NCBI RefSeq assembly: GCF_000963255.1
Contig: NZ_JYOV01000017.1
Coordinates: 1 to 64,000, forward strand
Direction of reading: 5' to 3'
DNA from: Streptococcus infantis
GTDB taxonomy: Bacteria; Bacillota; Bacilli; Lactobacillales; Streptococcaceae
DNA length: 64,000 nucleotides
Below are positions 19,594 through 30,636 of the stretch, one piece after another. The notes beneath the pieces were generated by a model. That model saw nothing but the letters and a program-made list of their open reading frames with translations, searched no databases and had not been told where the DNA came from. A program made the translations under genes and the position numbers. How positions within the stretch are numbered: the stretch's first letter is position 1; every line of letters begins with the position of its first letter.

Positions 19594-19701
19594 TGTTTTT
19601 TTGTTGTATTTTGTTTGATATTTATTTTTTTTGTTTACGAATTAAACATTTAATGATTTCAAACATATTTTTTATAAATTTCTTAATAAGTAAAACAAAA
19701 A

Positions 19702-19721
19702 AACAGGAAGTACTCCTGTTT
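19702..19721 (-). terminator. Terminator of the lipoprotein gene
   Basis: AACAGGA pairs with TCCTGTT and is followed by TTTTTGTTTT on the minus strand, 9 bases past the stop codon. Confidence 0.8.
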
Positions 19722-19729
19722 TCACGATG

Positions 19730-20338
19730 TTAACTCTTTTTATTGGTCCAACTTTCTTCCACCATTGGAAGAAGATTTTTTAATACCTCTGGAACACCTT
19801 CCAGAGAAACATATCTAAACTTACCATCATCAGATTTAAATACCCAGATAATTAAGTATTTACCATTTTTAGCAATACAGTTTACTACATAGGCCTCATA
19901 GCCACCGATAGTTGATTTTGACCCCCATACCTTGGAAAAGTCTTGACTTTTCTGTTTAGATTCATAAATACTAGTTGAGATTTGAACAGTTTCAAGCGCA
20001 GTGTACTCACTTTCACTAATACCAAACTGCTCTGGTTTAAAGGTATTGAGAGTTACAATATTGACATCCGTCCCATCACAATACTGAATGTCATCTCCAC
20101 CTTCAATTTCTTTGAAATGAACCCATGATTTAGGAATTTTCACATATCCATAATCATCAGATCCAACTATTTGAGTTTCTTCCGTCTGCTTTTGCGATGA
20201 ACTAGGCTCTTGACTTGAAACTTCTTGAACACTAGAAGAGGCTTCTGTCTTTACTTCATTTGTCTTCTCTGAATTGCTACAAGCAATTAGACTAAGACTA
20301 CAAAGTAAAAGTGTAGATAAAGTTATTATTTTTTTCAT
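19730..20338 (-). CDS. Lipoprotein of unknown function
   Basis: I do not recognise the family. The 202-residue product has a signal peptide ending in lipobox LIAC (Cys20), then a Ser/Glu/Gln-rich spacer to about residue 57, then a compact domain with GYVKIPKSWVHFKEIE, a DIQYCDGTDVNIVTL segment and NKKS at the end. The spacer and mature domain suggest an extracytoplasmic anchored protein. It is monocistronic, with its own promoter and terminator, and lies between lepA and the gat operon. The two cysteines at DIQYCDG and VNCIAKNG could form a disulfide; this is inference. Confidence 0.75.
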   Translation of the reverse strand: MKKIITLSTLLLCSLSLIACSNSEKTNEVKTEASSSVQEVSSQEPSSSQKQTEETQIVGSDDYGYVKIPKSWVHFKEIEGGDDIQYCDGTDVNIVTLNTFKPEQFGISESEYTALETVQISTSIYESKQKSQDFSKVWGSKSTIGGYEAYVVNCIAKNGKYLIIWVFKSDDGKFRYVSLEGVPEVLKNLLPMVEESWTNKKS

Positions 20339-20359
20339 GATAACTCTCCTTTCACTTCT

Positions 20360-20410
20360 ATTTTAAAGTATGAAGAGAAAAGTGTCAAAAAATTACTGTA
20401 TTTTGACACT
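20360..20410 (-). promoter_or_regulatory. Lipoprotein-gene promoter with a perfect dyad over the -35
   Basis: -35 TTGACA (20383-20388), -10 TAAAAT (20360-20365), spacer 17. AGTGTCAAAA (20381-20390) and TTTTGACACT (20401-20410) form a perfect 10-base inverted repeat with 10-base centre that covers the -35, placed like an operator for a dimeric regulator. Confidence 0.6.
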
Positions 20411-20447
20411 TTACAAAATCAATTGAGTGATTCAAAAGAAAGAAAAA

Positions 20448-20486
20448 GATTGAAGAAAATTGTCCAAAATGGACTTTTCTTCAATC
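20448..20486 (-). terminator. lepA terminator
   Basis: GATTGAAGAAAAGTCC pairs with GGACAATTTTCTTCAATC (two-base bulge) and is followed by TTTTTCTTTC on the minus strand, about 50 bases past lepA. Confidence 0.85.
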
Positions 20487-20535
20487 TAAATCAACTGATC
20501 GATTTATTACAATCTATGCTATTCTCACATAGCGA

Positions 20536-22362
20536 CTATTCTTCATCCATGCTCAATACGCTGAGAAAGGCTTCTTGTGGGACTTCTACTGAACCGATGG
20601 CTTTCATGCGTTTCTTACCAGCTTTTTGTTTTTCAAGGAGTTTACGTTTACGAGAAACGTCACCACCGTAACATTTAGCAAGCACATTTTTACGAAGAGC
20701 TTTAATATCTGTACGCGCGACAATCTTGTGCCCAATAGCTGCTTGGATCGGAACTTCAAATTGTTGACGAGGAATGATTTTCTTGAGCTTATCAACGATG
20801 AGTTTCCCACGTTCGTAGGCAAAGTCCTTGTGAACGATAAAGCTAAGAGCATCCACCTTATCACCATTAAGAAGGATATCCATTTTCACCAGCTTAGATG
20901 GACGATACTCTGACAATTCGTAATCAAAGCTTGCATAACCGCGTGTCGAAGATTTTAGTTTATCGAAGAAGTCAAAGACAATTTCAGCTAGTGGGATTTG
21001 ATAGATAATATTAACACGATTGTCATCAATATAATCCATGGTCACAAAGTCACCACGTTTGCGCTGAGCTAATTCCATTACTGCTCCGACGAATTCTTGC
21101 GGTACCATGATTTGTGCCTTAACATAAGGTTCTTCGATAGTTGCAATCTTTGTAGGATCTGGGAACTCGGATGGGTTAGACACATCCATAGACTCACCAT
21201 CAGTCTGATTAACCTTGTAGATAACTGATGGTGCAGTCATAATAAGGTCGATGTTAAACTCACGTTCCAAACGTTCCTGAATAACATCCATATGAAGAAG
21301 TCCAAGGAAACCACAACGGAAACCAAATCCAAGAGCTTGAGAAGTTTCAGGTTCAAACTGAAGACTAGCATCGTTGAGTTGCAATTTTTCAAGAGCTTCA
21401 CGAAGGTCATTGTATTTATTTGACTCGATTGGATAGAGACCTGCGAAAACCATTGGATTCATCTGCTTGTATCCTGAAAGTGGTTCGGTCGCTGGATTTG
21501 TCGCCAAGGTTACTGTATCACCGACACGTGTGTCCTGAACAGTCTTGATAGAAGCCGCGATATAACCAACGTCACCTGTCGCAAGGAAGTCTCGTCCTAC
21601 AGCTTTAGGTGTGAAGATTCCGACTTCAGTAACATCGAAGGTCTTACCATTGCTCATGAGCTGAATCTTATCACCAGGTTTGACTACTCCATCCATGACA
21701 CGAACTTGGAGGATAACACCACGATAGGCATCATAAACTGAGTCAAAAATCAAAGCTTTCAATGGTGCTGACACGTCACCAGTTGGTGATGGAACTTTTT
21801 CTACGATTTGCTCGAGAATTTCTTCGATACCGATACCCGCCTTAGCTGAAGCCAATACTGCTTCGCTAGCATCTAGACCAATGACATCTTCGATTTCTGT
21901 TCGCACGCGCTCTGGATCTGCTGCTGGTAGGTCAATCTTATTGATAACTGGAAGGATTTCCAAATCATTATCTAAGGCAAGGTAAACGTTTGCTAGAGTT
22001 TGAGCCTCAATCCCTTGGGCAGCATCAACGACCAAAATAGCACCTTCACAGGCAGCTAGGGAACGTGAAACCTCATAGGTAAAGTCCACGTGTCCAGGTG
22101 TGTCAATCAAGTGGAAGATATAAGTCTCACCATCTTTAGCCGTATAATTAAGCTCGATAGCATTAAGCTTGATAGTAATTCCACGCTCACGCTCTAAATC
22201 CATACTATCAAGAAGTTGGGCCTGCATTTCACGACTGGAAACTGTCTCTGTCTTTTCCAAAATACGGTCTGCTAGTGTTGACTTTCCATGGTCAATATGG
22301 GCGATAATAGAGAAGTTACGAATCTTCTCCTGTCGTTTTTTCAATTCTTCTAAGTTCATCAT
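20536..22362 (-). CDS. lepA: Elongation factor 4 (ribosome back-translocase)
   Basis: Translational GTPase of 608 residues that acts on stalled or mistranslocated ribosomes. G1 [10 protein letters not shown]2/G3 RGITI and DTPGH, G4 NKID are all in place; the C-terminal domain ends with the LepA-specific [25 protein letters not shown] region. Length is normal. The gene is preceded by a good promoter and followed by a strong terminator, so it is probably monocistronic. The start could be either of two adjacent ATG codons (MMNLEEL); the second gives the 607-residue form I recall for pneumococcus. Confidence 0.98.
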   Translation of the reverse strand: MMNLEELKKRQEKIRNFSIIAHIDHGKSTLADRILEKTETVSSREMQAQLLDSMDLERERGITIKLNAIELNYTAKDGETYIFHLIDTPGHVDFTYEVSRSLAACEGAILVVDAAQGIEAQTLANVYLALDNDLEILPVINKIDLPAADPERVRTEIEDVIGLDASEAVLASAKAGIGIEEILEQIVEKVPSPTGDVSAPLKALIFDSVYDAYRGVILQVRVMDGVVKPGDKIQLMSNGKTFDVTEVGIFTPKAVGRDFLATGDVGYIAASIKTVQDTRVGDTVTLATNPATEPLSGYKQMNPMVFAGLYPIESNKYNDLREALEKLQLNDASLQFEPETSQALGFGFRCGFLGLLHMDVIQERLEREFNIDLIMTAPSVIYKVNQTDGESMDVSNPSEFPDPTKIATIEEPYVKAQIMVPQEFVGAVMELAQRKRGDFVTMDYIDDNRVNIIYQIPLAEIVFDFFDKLKSSTRGYASFDYELSEYRPSKLVKMDILLNGDKVDALSFIVHKDFAYERGKLIVDKLKKIIPRQQFEVPIQAAIGHKIVARTDIKALRKNVLAKCYGGDVSRKRKLLEKQKAGKKRMKAIGSVEVPQEAFLSVLSMDEE

Positions 22363-22387
22363 TCTCTTCCTTTCAGGGTATCTATTA

Positions 22388-22416
22388 ATTATAAATTGTT
22401 TTTAACATTTTGACAA
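22388..22416 (-). promoter_or_regulatory. lepA promoter
   Basis: -35 TTGTCA (22411-22416), -10 TATAAT (22388-22393), spacer 17. CAGGGTAT and ATACCCTG flank the promoter as an 8-base inverted repeat (about 22374 and 22430); its meaning is unknown. Confidence 0.7.
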
Positions 22417-22437
22417 GACCATACCCTGTTAGGAGTA

Positions 22438-23166
22438 CTAATCTTCAGCAACAAAGCCGTCATTTTCAATGAAGTAATGTTCTGTCATACCTTGGTCGGT
22501 AAAGACAATACCGTGAAGGACACCACCGTAAACAGCTCCTCCATCCATTCCAATCTTACCGTCTTCTGTCATCCAAAGTTCAGATGTACCAGGTTTTTGA
22601 TCCAACAAACCATAGACTGGTGTATGTCCAAAGACAATGGTTTTTCCAGTATGATTGGCTGCTTCGTGGAATGGTTTTCTGAGCCATACCTTCTTATAGT
22701 CAGTAGTATCGTGCCAATCCTCCAAAGTCAAATCAATACCGGCATGAACAAAGATATACTTTTCCGTTTCAATGACAAAAGGCATCTGACGGATAAACTC
22801 CACTAAGTCTGCTGCTTCTGTCTCAACACGCTTTGCATCTGCTACTCCATCTACTGGTGCATCCAGTGGGCGTCCCAAAATAGAATTAATAGTTGTATCC
22901 CCACCATTTCGACGATAGTGGTCATAACTTTCTTCAGGATTATCCAACCAAGTTAAAAACATATACTCGTGGTTCCCTGATAAGCAGATGGCTCCTTGGT
23001 TATCTACCAAATCCTTGACCATTTCAAGAACACGGCGACTATCTTCTCCTCTATCAATCAAATCTCCAAGAAAAAGTAATTGAGTCTTGCCATCCCATGT
23101 TTTAAGTAAATCTTCTAACATTCCAGCTTTTCCGTGGACATCACCAATTACATAATAGTCTGTCAT
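22438..23166 (-). CDS. Metallophosphoesterase, serine/threonine protein phosphatase family
   Basis: PPP-like phosphoesterase of 242 residues. The metal-binding motifs are visible in order: GDVHG at residues 8-12, GDLIDRG, and GNHEYMF, followed by HAGIDL and FGHTPVYG. Such enzymes act on phosphoproteins or on dinucleoside tetraphosphates (PrpE/ApaH-like); the sequence does not decide which. Its start directly follows the recN stop, so it is the last gene of the xseA-recN cluster. Confidence 0.9.
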   Translation of the reverse strand: MTDYYVIGDVHGKAGMLEDLLKTWDGKTQLLFLGDLIDRGEDSRRVLEMVKDLVDNQGAICLSGNHEYMFLTWLDNPEESYDHYRRNGGDTTINSILGRPLDAPVDGVADAKRVETEAADLVEFIRQMPFVIETEKYIFVHAGIDLTLEDWHDTTDYKKVWLRKPFHEAANHTGKTIVFGHTPVYGLLDQKPGTSELWMTEDGKIGMDGGAVYGGVLHGIVFTDQGMTEHYFIENDGFVAED

Positions 23167-24834
23167 TTATTTCTCCTTACTTTGTAATAATTCTCTTGCT
23201 TGAGTCAATGCTGCTTCTGTTACATTCTCTCCAGCCAACATCTTAGCGACTTCTTCAATCCTTTCTTCAACTGTCAACAAGCGAACTGTTGAAACGGTTG
23301 AATATTCATTGCTAATCTTTTCGATGAAGAACTGATAATCTGCAATCGCAATAACTTGCGGAAGGTGAGAAATCGCCAATACTTGTCCGTTCTGACCAAT
23401 TTTGTGAATCTTTTGTGCAATGGCTTGAGCTACACGACCTGAAACTCCCGTATCCACCTCATCAAAGACGATACTGGTCTTGCCTTCCTTACGAGAAAAA
23501 GCAGACTTGATAGCCAACATCAAACGAGACAACTCTCCTCCAGAAGCTACTTTTACTAATGGTTTAAAATCTTCTCCAGGGTTGGTTGAAATGTAAAATT
23601 CAACACTCTCATTACCTTCGCGACTGAATTTTCCTTGACTAAAACGAACTTGAAATTGTGCTTTCTCCATGTATAGGTCTTGCAATTCTTGCTTGATTTC
23701 AGCTTCTAAGTCCTGCGCTATTTTATGGCGAGCTTGAGCAACTTGACCCGCTAGATCCACAAGATTTTTTTCAAGTTTCTTGAGTTCGATTTCCATATCT
23801 TCAGAAGATAGATTATTTCCTGTTAGAAGATTGTATTCATCTGTAATCTTGGCAAAGTATTCAAGGACATCATCCACACTACCACCATACTTACGGGTAA
23901 TGGTGTGAATTAAATCTAGTCGGCTTTCAACCTGCATCAAACGATTACCATCAAAATCTAAATCATCAATAATGGATTCCAAGCGCTTGGTGATATCTTC
24001 TAGAACATAATAGGATTCAGAAAGGGAGTTTGAAATCTCACGATACTCTGGATCGAACTCTTCAAGACTTTCCATATCATTCATGGCCGAACGAACATTT
24101 GCAAGGCTTGAAAATTCTTCATTATCAAGCATACTATAAGCATTTGTTAAAGTATCGGCGATATGTTTATGGTTAAGAAGTTTGTCTCTTTCTTGATTAA
24201 GGGCAATATCTTCACCAGCTTTCAAATTAGCTGCTTCAATCTCAGCCATCTGAAATTCCAACATTTCAATTCGAGCCTTGTGTTCCTGCTGATTTTTTTT
24301 GATGTCAAGCACTTGCTTGCGCATACGGCGGTAGTTATCGAAGCTCGTCTGATAGGCTTCTTTTAATTCAAAGAAAGAGGCATCCCCAAACTCATCCAAC
24401 ATCTGGATATGTCGATGTGGGCGCATTAACTCCTCTTGGTCATGTTGACCATGGATATCAACTAGCTGTTGACCAATCGTCCTTAATACTGAAAGATTAA
24501 CCATCTGTCCATTGACACGACTGATGCTCCGACCGTTTTGTAAAATTTCGCGACGAATAATGATTTCATCACTTAATTCTAATCCTTGTTCATCAAAAAT
24601 TTCTTCTAGCGCACGATTACTTTCAATTGAAAAAAGACCTTCAATTTCCGCTTTTGGTGCCCCATGACGAATGACTTCTGTTGTAGCTCGAGCTCCTAAC
24701 ATCATATTCATAGCGTCAATAATGATTGATTTACCCGCACCTGTTTCACCAGTTAAAACAGTCATCCCTTGTTCAAAGTTCAAAGAAATTGATTCGATGA
24801 TAGCAAAATTTTTAATCGAAATTTCCAGTAACAT
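23167..24834 (-). CDS. recN: DNA repair protein RecN
   Basis: SMC-like ATPase of 555 residues that acts in double-strand break repair. Walker A GETGAGKS near residue 30, long coiled coils in the middle (about 160-370), ABC signature region SGGELSRLMLAIK, Walker B VFDEVDTGVSG and a terminal ALTQARELL helix. Length is normal. It follows argR by 6 bases; the argR-recN pairing is conserved in Firmicutes. Confidence 0.97.
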   Translation of the reverse strand: MLLEISIKNFAIIESISLNFEQGMTVLTGETGAGKSIIIDAMNMMLGARATTEVIRHGAPKAEIEGLFSIESNRALEEIFDEQGLELSDEIIIRREILQNGRSISRVNGQMVNLSVLRTIGQQLVDIHGQHDQEELMRPHRHIQMLDEFGDASFFELKEAYQTSFDNYRRMRKQVLDIKKNQQEHKARIEMLEFQMAEIEAANLKAGEDIALNQERDKLLNHKHIADTLTNAYSMLDNEEFSSLANVRSAMNDMESLEEFDPEYREISNSLSESYYVLEDITKRLESIIDDLDFDGNRLMQVESRLDLIHTITRKYGGSVDDVLEYFAKITDEYNLLTGNNLSSEDMEIELKKLEKNLVDLAGQVAQARHKIAQDLEAEIKQELQDLYMEKAQFQVRFSQGKFSREGNESVEFYISTNPGEDFKPLVKVASGGELSRLMLAIKSAFSRKEGKTSIVFDEVDTGVSGRVAQAIAQKIHKIGQNGQVLAISHLPQVIAIADYQFFIEKISNEYSTVSTVRLLTVEERIEEVAKMLAGENVTEAALTQARELLQSKEK

Positions 24835-24840
24835 ATAATC

Positions 24841-25272
24841 CTACCAATTTTTAACTTGCTCAAAAATATCTTTGGCTGTTTCTTCACTTCTCAATACCAT
24901 CAAGATGGAATTATCATCAGCAATACAGCTAAAAATTTGGTCAGAAAAAACAGTCATCAACTGACTCTTGACGAAAATAGTATTTCCTGGAATGACTTGC
25001 AAATTGATCATATTTCCCATGCGTTCAGCATGAACAATATTGTTTTCTGCCAATTGCAAGCTTCTAACGATTGATTTTGGTAATTCATAAATGTAAGTAT
25101 TGTCTTTCAATGGAATTTTTACAATACCTAATTCTTTAATATCTCGGGAGACTGTTGCTTGAGTAGCAGAGATACCTGCTTCTCTCAAGTGTTCAACGAT
25201 TTCTTCCTGTGTGCCGATTTGATAATCTGTAACAAATCTTCTAATCTTCTCAAGTCTCTCTTTTTTATTCAT
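24841..25272 (-). CDS. argR: ArgR/AhrC-family arginine regulator
   Basis: Transcription factor of 143 residues. The N-terminal winged helix (to about residue 70) has the ATQATVSRDIKELG recognition helix; the C-terminal hexamerisation and arginine-binding domain has IPGNTIFVKSQL and the Asp-rich CIADDNSILMVLRS. Streptococci carry several ArgR paralogues; the copy beside recN usually corresponds to ArgR or AhrC. Start overlaps the end of the upstream tlyA-like gene by 8 bases. Confidence 0.93.
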   Translation of the reverse strand: MNKKERLEKIRRFVTDYQIGTQEEIVEHLREAGISATQATVSRDIKELGIVKIPLKDNTYIYELPKSIVRSLQLAENNIVHAERMGNMINLQVIPGNTIFVKSQLMTVFSDQIFSCIADDNSILMVLRSEETAKDIFEQVKNW

Positions 25273-26080
25273 CTTTAAATTCTCTATGTGCTTTCTCCAC
25301 TATTTTTTCTATTTCAGAAGTAACCTGATTGATTGCGTGATCTTCTTTTCGCAAATAGGCTAAAAACTCGATATTCCCATGACCACCTTGAATAGGAGAA
25401 TAATCCAATCCTAAGACTGAAAATCCTTCATCAACTGCCATTTTAGTAACTGATTCTAAAACATTTTGGTGAACTTTGGCATCTCTGATAATTCCATTTT
25501 TACCAATCTGTTCTCGACCAGCCTCAAATTGAGGTTTAACTAGAGCTACAACCTGACCTTGATCAGCTAAAATACGGTGCAAAGCCGGCAAAATAAGGCC
25601 TAAGGAAATAAAACTGACATCGATACTTGCGAAACTTGGTTCCTGTTCAAAATCAATTTTTTCCGCATAACGAAAATTAAACTGCTCCATACTGACAACA
25701 CGAGGGTCTTGGCGTAATTTCCATGCCAGTTGGTTAGTACCAACATCAACTGCAAAAACTAGTTTAGCACCATTTTGCAACATGACGTCAGTAAAACCAC
25801 CTGTTGAAGCTCCGATATCAATGGTCGTTTGTCCCTCAACTGATAGATCAAAAATATCTAGTGCCTTCTCAAGTTTCAAGCCACCACGACTGACATACTT
25901 AAGTTTCTCACCCTTGAGTTTCAACTCTGTATCATCAGGAATTTTTTCTCCTGGTTTATCAAATCGTTCGCCATTTAAAACAGCGACTACCAAACCTGCC
26001 ATAACACCTCGTTTGGCTTGTTCTCTCGTTTCAAATAAACCTTGTTTGTAAGCTAGTACATCTACTCTTTCCTTAGCCAT
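25265..26080 (-). CDS. tlyA: TlyA-family rRNA 2'-O-methyltransferase (hemolysin A family)
   Basis: 271 residues: an N-terminal S4 RNA-binding domain (RVDVLAYKQGLFETREQAKR) and an FtsJ-like methyltransferase domain with the SAM loop TIDIGASTGGFTDVML near residue 90 and VALVKPQFEAGRE. The family methylates 16S/23S rRNA at cytidine 2'-O; the hemolysin name is historical. It overlaps ispA by 8 bases and argR by 8 bases, indicating tight coupling. Confidence 0.93.
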   Translation of the reverse strand: MAKERVDVLAYKQGLFETREQAKRGVMAGLVVAVLNGERFDKPGEKIPDDTELKLKGEKLKYVSRGGLKLEKALDIFDLSVEGQTTIDIGASTGGFTDVMLQNGAKLVFAVDVGTNQLAWKLRQDPRVVSMEQFNFRYAEKIDFEQEPSFASIDVSFISLGLILPALHRILADQGQVVALVKPQFEAGREQIGKNGIIRDAKVHQNVLESVTKMAVDEGFSVLGLDYSPIQGGHGNIEFLAYLRKEDHAINQVTSEIEKIVEKAHREFKDE

Positions 26081-26948
26081 TGATTCTCAAACTTTCTACT
26101 ATTTTCACAATTGGCTCCTTATCAAAACTCACAACTTGACTAATCTCTTCTAGTTTCGCAGTAGCTTGATCCAAAGTTTGATTGCAAAACGCTATCGCCT
26201 GGTCTAATCCCAACAATGCAGGATATGTTGACTTCTCGGCTTGCAAATCTTTCTGGGGTGTCTTTCCTATTTCCTCAAAACTTGCTGTTACATCAAGGAC
26301 ATCATCTCTCACTTGGAAAGCCAGGCCAATCAATTCGCCAACTGTTTTAAGCTGTTTTTGAAGATTTTCATCCAATCCAGCAATGATACCAGCAGCTTGG
26401 AAAGGAAAGGCTAATAGTTTACCGGTCTTATTAGCATGGATAGTCTGAAGTCCCTCTAAATTCAAGTGTTTTCCTTCACCTTCCATATCTAACACTTGAC
26501 CAGCTACCATTCCCATACTTCCAGAAGCAAGTGATAAATTAGCTATTAAATCAACCTTTGTTTGACTCGGTAAATCAGCTTGAGCAATTAAAGCATAGGG
26601 ATCCAAAAAAAGCGCATCCCCTGCTAAAATAGCTAGAGCTTCACCATACACCTTATGATTGGTCAAACGTCCTCGGCGATAATCATCATTATCCATAGCA
26701 GGTAGATCATCATGGATCAAACTTCCTGTATGAATCATTTCTAGTGCCGCTGCAACTTGAGCATGTTCCTGAGTGATAGGCACTTGCAAGGAGTCCAAAA
26801 CTTCTAAAAGTAAATATGGACGAATCCGTTTACCTCCAGCATGTATGGAATAAAGAACAGCTTCTCTTAAACTGGACGCAAATTGTTGGTTGCCATAAAA
26901 GTCTTCAAGAGCTGACTCGACCAAAGCTAGTTTTTCCTGCTTGTTCAT
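26073..26948 (-). CDS. ispA: Polyprenyl (farnesyl/geranyl) diphosphate synthase
   Basis: Short-chain isoprenyl transferase of 291 residues that condenses IPP with DMAPP/GPP to make farnesyl diphosphate for undecaprenyl phosphate synthesis. Both Asp-rich motifs are seen: [12 protein letters not shown] and [18 protein letters not shown] binds substrate. Overlaps xseB by 4 bases (ATGA type) and the tlyA gene by 8. Confidence 0.95.
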   Translation of the reverse strand: MNKQEKLALVESALEDFYGNQQFASSLREAVLYSIHAGGKRIRPYLLLEVLDSLQVPITQEHAQVAAALEMIHTGSLIHDDLPAMDNDDYRRGRLTNHKVYGEALAILAGDALFLDPYALIAQADLPSQTKVDLIANLSLASGSMGMVAGQVLDMEGEGKHLNLEGLQTIHANKTGKLLAFPFQAAGIIAGLDENLQKQLKTVGELIGLAFQVRDDVLDVTASFEEIGKTPQKDLQAEKSTYPALLGLDQAIAFCNQTLDQATAKLEEISQVVSFDKEPIVKIVESLRING

Positions 26949-27157
26949 ACCAGTTCACTTTCTGTTCCATCTTCTTGCATCACCTTGACCAAGGTCTTTT
27001 CAGCCTTATCAAGTGTTGCCTGCAATTCTTTGGATAAGAGCATTCCTTTTTGAAATGCAGAAATAGCATCTTCCAAAGCAATTTCACCATTTTCTAAGCT
27101 TTGAACAATCGTTTCAAGTTCTGCTAGATTTTCCTCAAATTTCTTTTGTTTTGACAT
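26945..27157 (-). CDS. xseB: Exodeoxyribonuclease VII small subunit
   Basis: Small helical subunit of 70 residues with the family core [20 protein letters not shown] and [12 protein letters not shown]. Several copies bind the long helices of XseA and control the nuclease that digests single-stranded DNA. It overlaps xseA by 23 bases. Confidence 0.96.
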   Translation of the reverse strand: MSKQKKFEENLAELETIVQSLENGEIALEDAISAFQKGMLLSKELQATLDKAEKTLVKVMQEDGTESELV

Positions 27158-28475
27158 CTCTTACCTCTAAATCTACTTGACCGTCTCGCATCAACAGTGA
27201 TACTTGGTCATTTTCTTTCAAATCTTTCGCAGAAGCGACTACGACTTCTCCTTTTTTGACAATTGCATAACCTCTGGCTACAATTCTACTAGTATCTAGC
27301 ATAAGGAGAGCTTCTGATAGGCGTTTTACTTCTGCTACTTTTGCATCATAGGTCACAGCCATCTGGCTTCGCAGCAGTTTCTTTAATTGCTGGATATGAT
27401 CCTGATAACGCTGGATTTTGATGATTGGTGATAATTGTTCCAAACGGTGGACTTGTTCTTGCACCTTTTGTTGATTACGAACCAATTCGGCATTCAGTCC
27501 TTGCTTCAGTCGCAGCTGTAACTGATCTAAGCGTTGTAGATAGCCGTCATATAAACGCTCTGGTTGTCTGAAGATAACTGATTGACTGAGGATTCTCACA
27601 GCTTCTTGTTTCTTTGACAAACTATGCTTAACCGCTGTAGTCATGCGTTTTTCTTGATTCTGAAGATAGGTCAAAAGATCTAACTTAGTTACTGGTGTAG
27701 CGAGTTCAGCAGCAGCTGTCGGCGTTGCCGCTCTCTTATCAGCAACAAAATCAGCCAAGGTGACATCTGTTTCATGACCTACACTCGAAATAATCGGTAA
27801 ACGAGATTCAAAAATTGCTCGAACTACAATTTCTTCGTTAAAGGCCCAAAGATCTTCAATGGAACCTCCTCCACGGCCGATAATCAGAACATCTAAATCC
27901 TCACGTTCATTGGCTCGAGTTATATTACGAGCAATCTCCTTTGCAGCACCCTCACCTTGAACTTTAGTAGGATATAAGACAATTTCCACACCAGGGAAGC
28001 GTCTGCTTACAGTTGTAATGATATCCTGGATAACAGCTCCACTACGGCTAGTTACCACACCTATTTTTTTTGAAAATTGTGGTAAAGATTGTTTAAATCG
28101 CTCTTGAAACAAACCTTCTTCTGCAAGTTTCTTCTTAAGTTGTTCAAATTGGATAGCCAAGGCACCAACACCATCAGGTTCAGCTTTTTCAATAATAATC
28201 GAATAGCTTCCACTTGGCTCATAGAGTTGGACACGACCAACCACATTGATCTTCATACCTTCTTCCAAATCAAAACCTAGTTTCTGATAAATACCTGACC
28301 AAATGGTTGCCTGAATAACCGCTCGGTCATCTTTAAGAGAAAAATACTGATGGGTTGGACGCTTACGGAAGTTAGAGACTTGACCAGATAAATAGACCCG
28401 TTCCAAGTAGGGGTCTTTATCGAATTTCATTTTTAAATACTTGGTCAAAGTTGTAACCGATAAATACTTTTCCAT
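27135..28475 (-). CDS. xseA: Exodeoxyribonuclease VII large subunit
   Basis: 446 residues: N-terminal OB-fold (about 5-100, [19 protein letters not shown]), catalytic domain with [28 protein letters not shown] and [28 protein letters not shown], then long coiled coil and a C-terminal segment [10 protein letters not shown]. Cuts single-stranded DNA from either end into oligonucleotides. First gene of a seven-gene cluster down to the phosphatase at 22438. Confidence 0.97.
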   Translation of the reverse strand: MEKYLSVTTLTKYLKMKFDKDPYLERVYLSGQVSNFRKRPTHQYFSLKDDRAVIQATIWSGIYQKLGFDLEEGMKINVVGRVQLYEPSGSYSIIIEKAEPDGVGALAIQFEQLKKKLAEEGLFQERFKQSLPQFSKKIGVVTSRSGAVIQDIITTVSRRFPGVEIVLYPTKVQGEGAAKEIARNITRANEREDLDVLIIGRGGGSIEDLWAFNEEIVVRAIFESRLPIISSVGHETDVTLADFVADKRAATPTAAAELATPVTKLDLLTYLQNQEKRMTTAVKHSLSKKQEAVRILSQSVIFRQPERLYDGYLQRLDQLQLRLKQGLNAELVRNQQKVQEQVHRLEQLSPIIKIQRYQDHIQQLKKLLRSQMAVTYDAKVAEVKRLSEALLMLDTSRIVARGYAIVKKGEVVVASAKDLKENDQVSLLMRDGQVDLEVRDVKTKEI

Positions 28476-28513
28476 CTCTACCTCCTTCTTTTCTCTAGTT
28501 TTTCCTGGGTATT

Positions 28514-28521
28514 ATTATACC
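28514..28521 (-). promoter_or_regulatory. Extended -10 for the xseA cluster
   Basis: TGGTATAAT on the minus strand (TG-n-TATAAT) lies 38 bases before the xseA ATG, with no good -35. A GGAGG site precedes the start codon. Confidence 0.55.
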
Positions 28522-28621
28522 AAAAATATGCTTAAAAATCTTGATTTCCCACTTAGAATGGCAAAAATACAGTTTGTTTGTGCAAAAGTTTTGCCCCTTT
28601 TTTGCCCCCTGAACAAAGAAA

Positions 28622-28650
28622 AAGCCCTTCGGATAAAATCCGATGGGCTT
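28622..28650 (-). terminator. Enolase terminator
   Basis: AAGCCCATCGGAT pairs with ATCCGAAGGGCTT and is followed by TTTCTTTG on the minus strand. Two more hairpins, CCGAAC/GTTCGG (28671-28696) and a 13-base arm palindrome at 28698-28724 that reaches into the stop codon, lie between it and enolase. Confidence 0.85.
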
Positions 28651-28720
28651 AAAACTTGTTTAATCAAGAGCCGAACTTTTGAGTTTCAAGGTTCGGGATA
28701 AAATAGTTCACTGAACTATT

Positions 28721-30028
<1,308 letters not shown>

Positions 30029-30064
30029 TTACTCTCCTTATTGAGTTAAATTTTTTACACCTCT

Positions 30065-30093
30065 ATGATACCTTAAAAAGACTCCTTTTTCAA
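30065..30093 (-). promoter_or_regulatory. Enolase promoter
   Basis: -35 TTGAAA (30088-30093), -10 TATCAT (30065-30070), spacer 17, about 40 bases before the start codon. Confidence 0.7.
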
Positions 30094-30177
30094 GGAAAAA
30101 CGTTATCTTTGTGCAAATTTTCCTTAAGTTTATAAAGTAATCGCTTTCTTTCATCTGTTTTCTCCTTTATTTTATGA

Positions 30178-30183
30178 TATACT
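30178..30183 (+). promoter_or_regulatory. -10 element of the yueI-like gene, leaderless arrangement
   Basis: TGATATACT forms an extended -10 whose last base is 7 bases from the A of the ATG at 30190. No Shine-Dalgarno sequence can fit, so the predicted transcript would begin at or next to the start codon. No clear -35 is seen. Confidence 0.5.
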
Positions 30184-30189
30184 ATTTTT

Positions 30190-30636
30190 ATGACTGATGT
30201 ATCTAAACAAATCCTAGAAAAGGCCAATGGTGGTCTTAAACTAAATCCTGATGAACAAAGACGTTTTCTCGGAACATTTGAAGAACGTGTCCTTGGCTAC
30301 GCGGACCTTGAAACAGCTGATGATGATAAATTTAAAAATGGTTTTTTAACAATTATAGAAACCTTTAAAAAAGAGACTCAACCTCTATTTGTCAAAATTT
30401 CTCCTCAGGTAGAGTTTGATAAACAAGTTTTTTATCTGAAACAATCCAAAGATGCTGACTGCCAAGCGACCATCGTTTCTGAAGATCATAACTCTTCTCC
30501 TTTTGGCCTAGTTATCCATAGCGATGCCCCTGTTCAAACAAGTGAAAAAGACCTCAGAAAGGCCTTTTCAGACTTATGGCAGGAAAAAGAGATGAAAAAA
30601 GCTCCTACTTCTCTTTGGAAAAAGTGGTTTGGTTAA
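30190..30636 (+). CDS. YueI-family (DUF1694) protein of unknown function
   Basis: 148 residues, cytoplasmic, no membrane segment or signal. The order of segments ([36 protein letters not shown], then a beta-rich domain with LVIHSDAPV) matches the DUF1694/YueI family of Firmicutes, whose function is unknown. It is the only gene on the plus strand in the window, divergent from enolase. Its TAA stop and that of the convergent glycerate kinase share the palindrome TTAA at 30633-30636, so the two transcripts must overlap at their ends. Confidence 0.85.
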   Translation: MTDVSKQILEKANGGLKLNPDEQRRFLGTFEERVLGYADLETADDDKFKNGFLTIIETFKKETQPLFVKISPQVEFDKQVFYLKQSKDADCQATIVSEDHNSSPFGLVIHSDAPVQTSEKDLRKAFSDLWQEKEMKKAPTSLWKKWFG

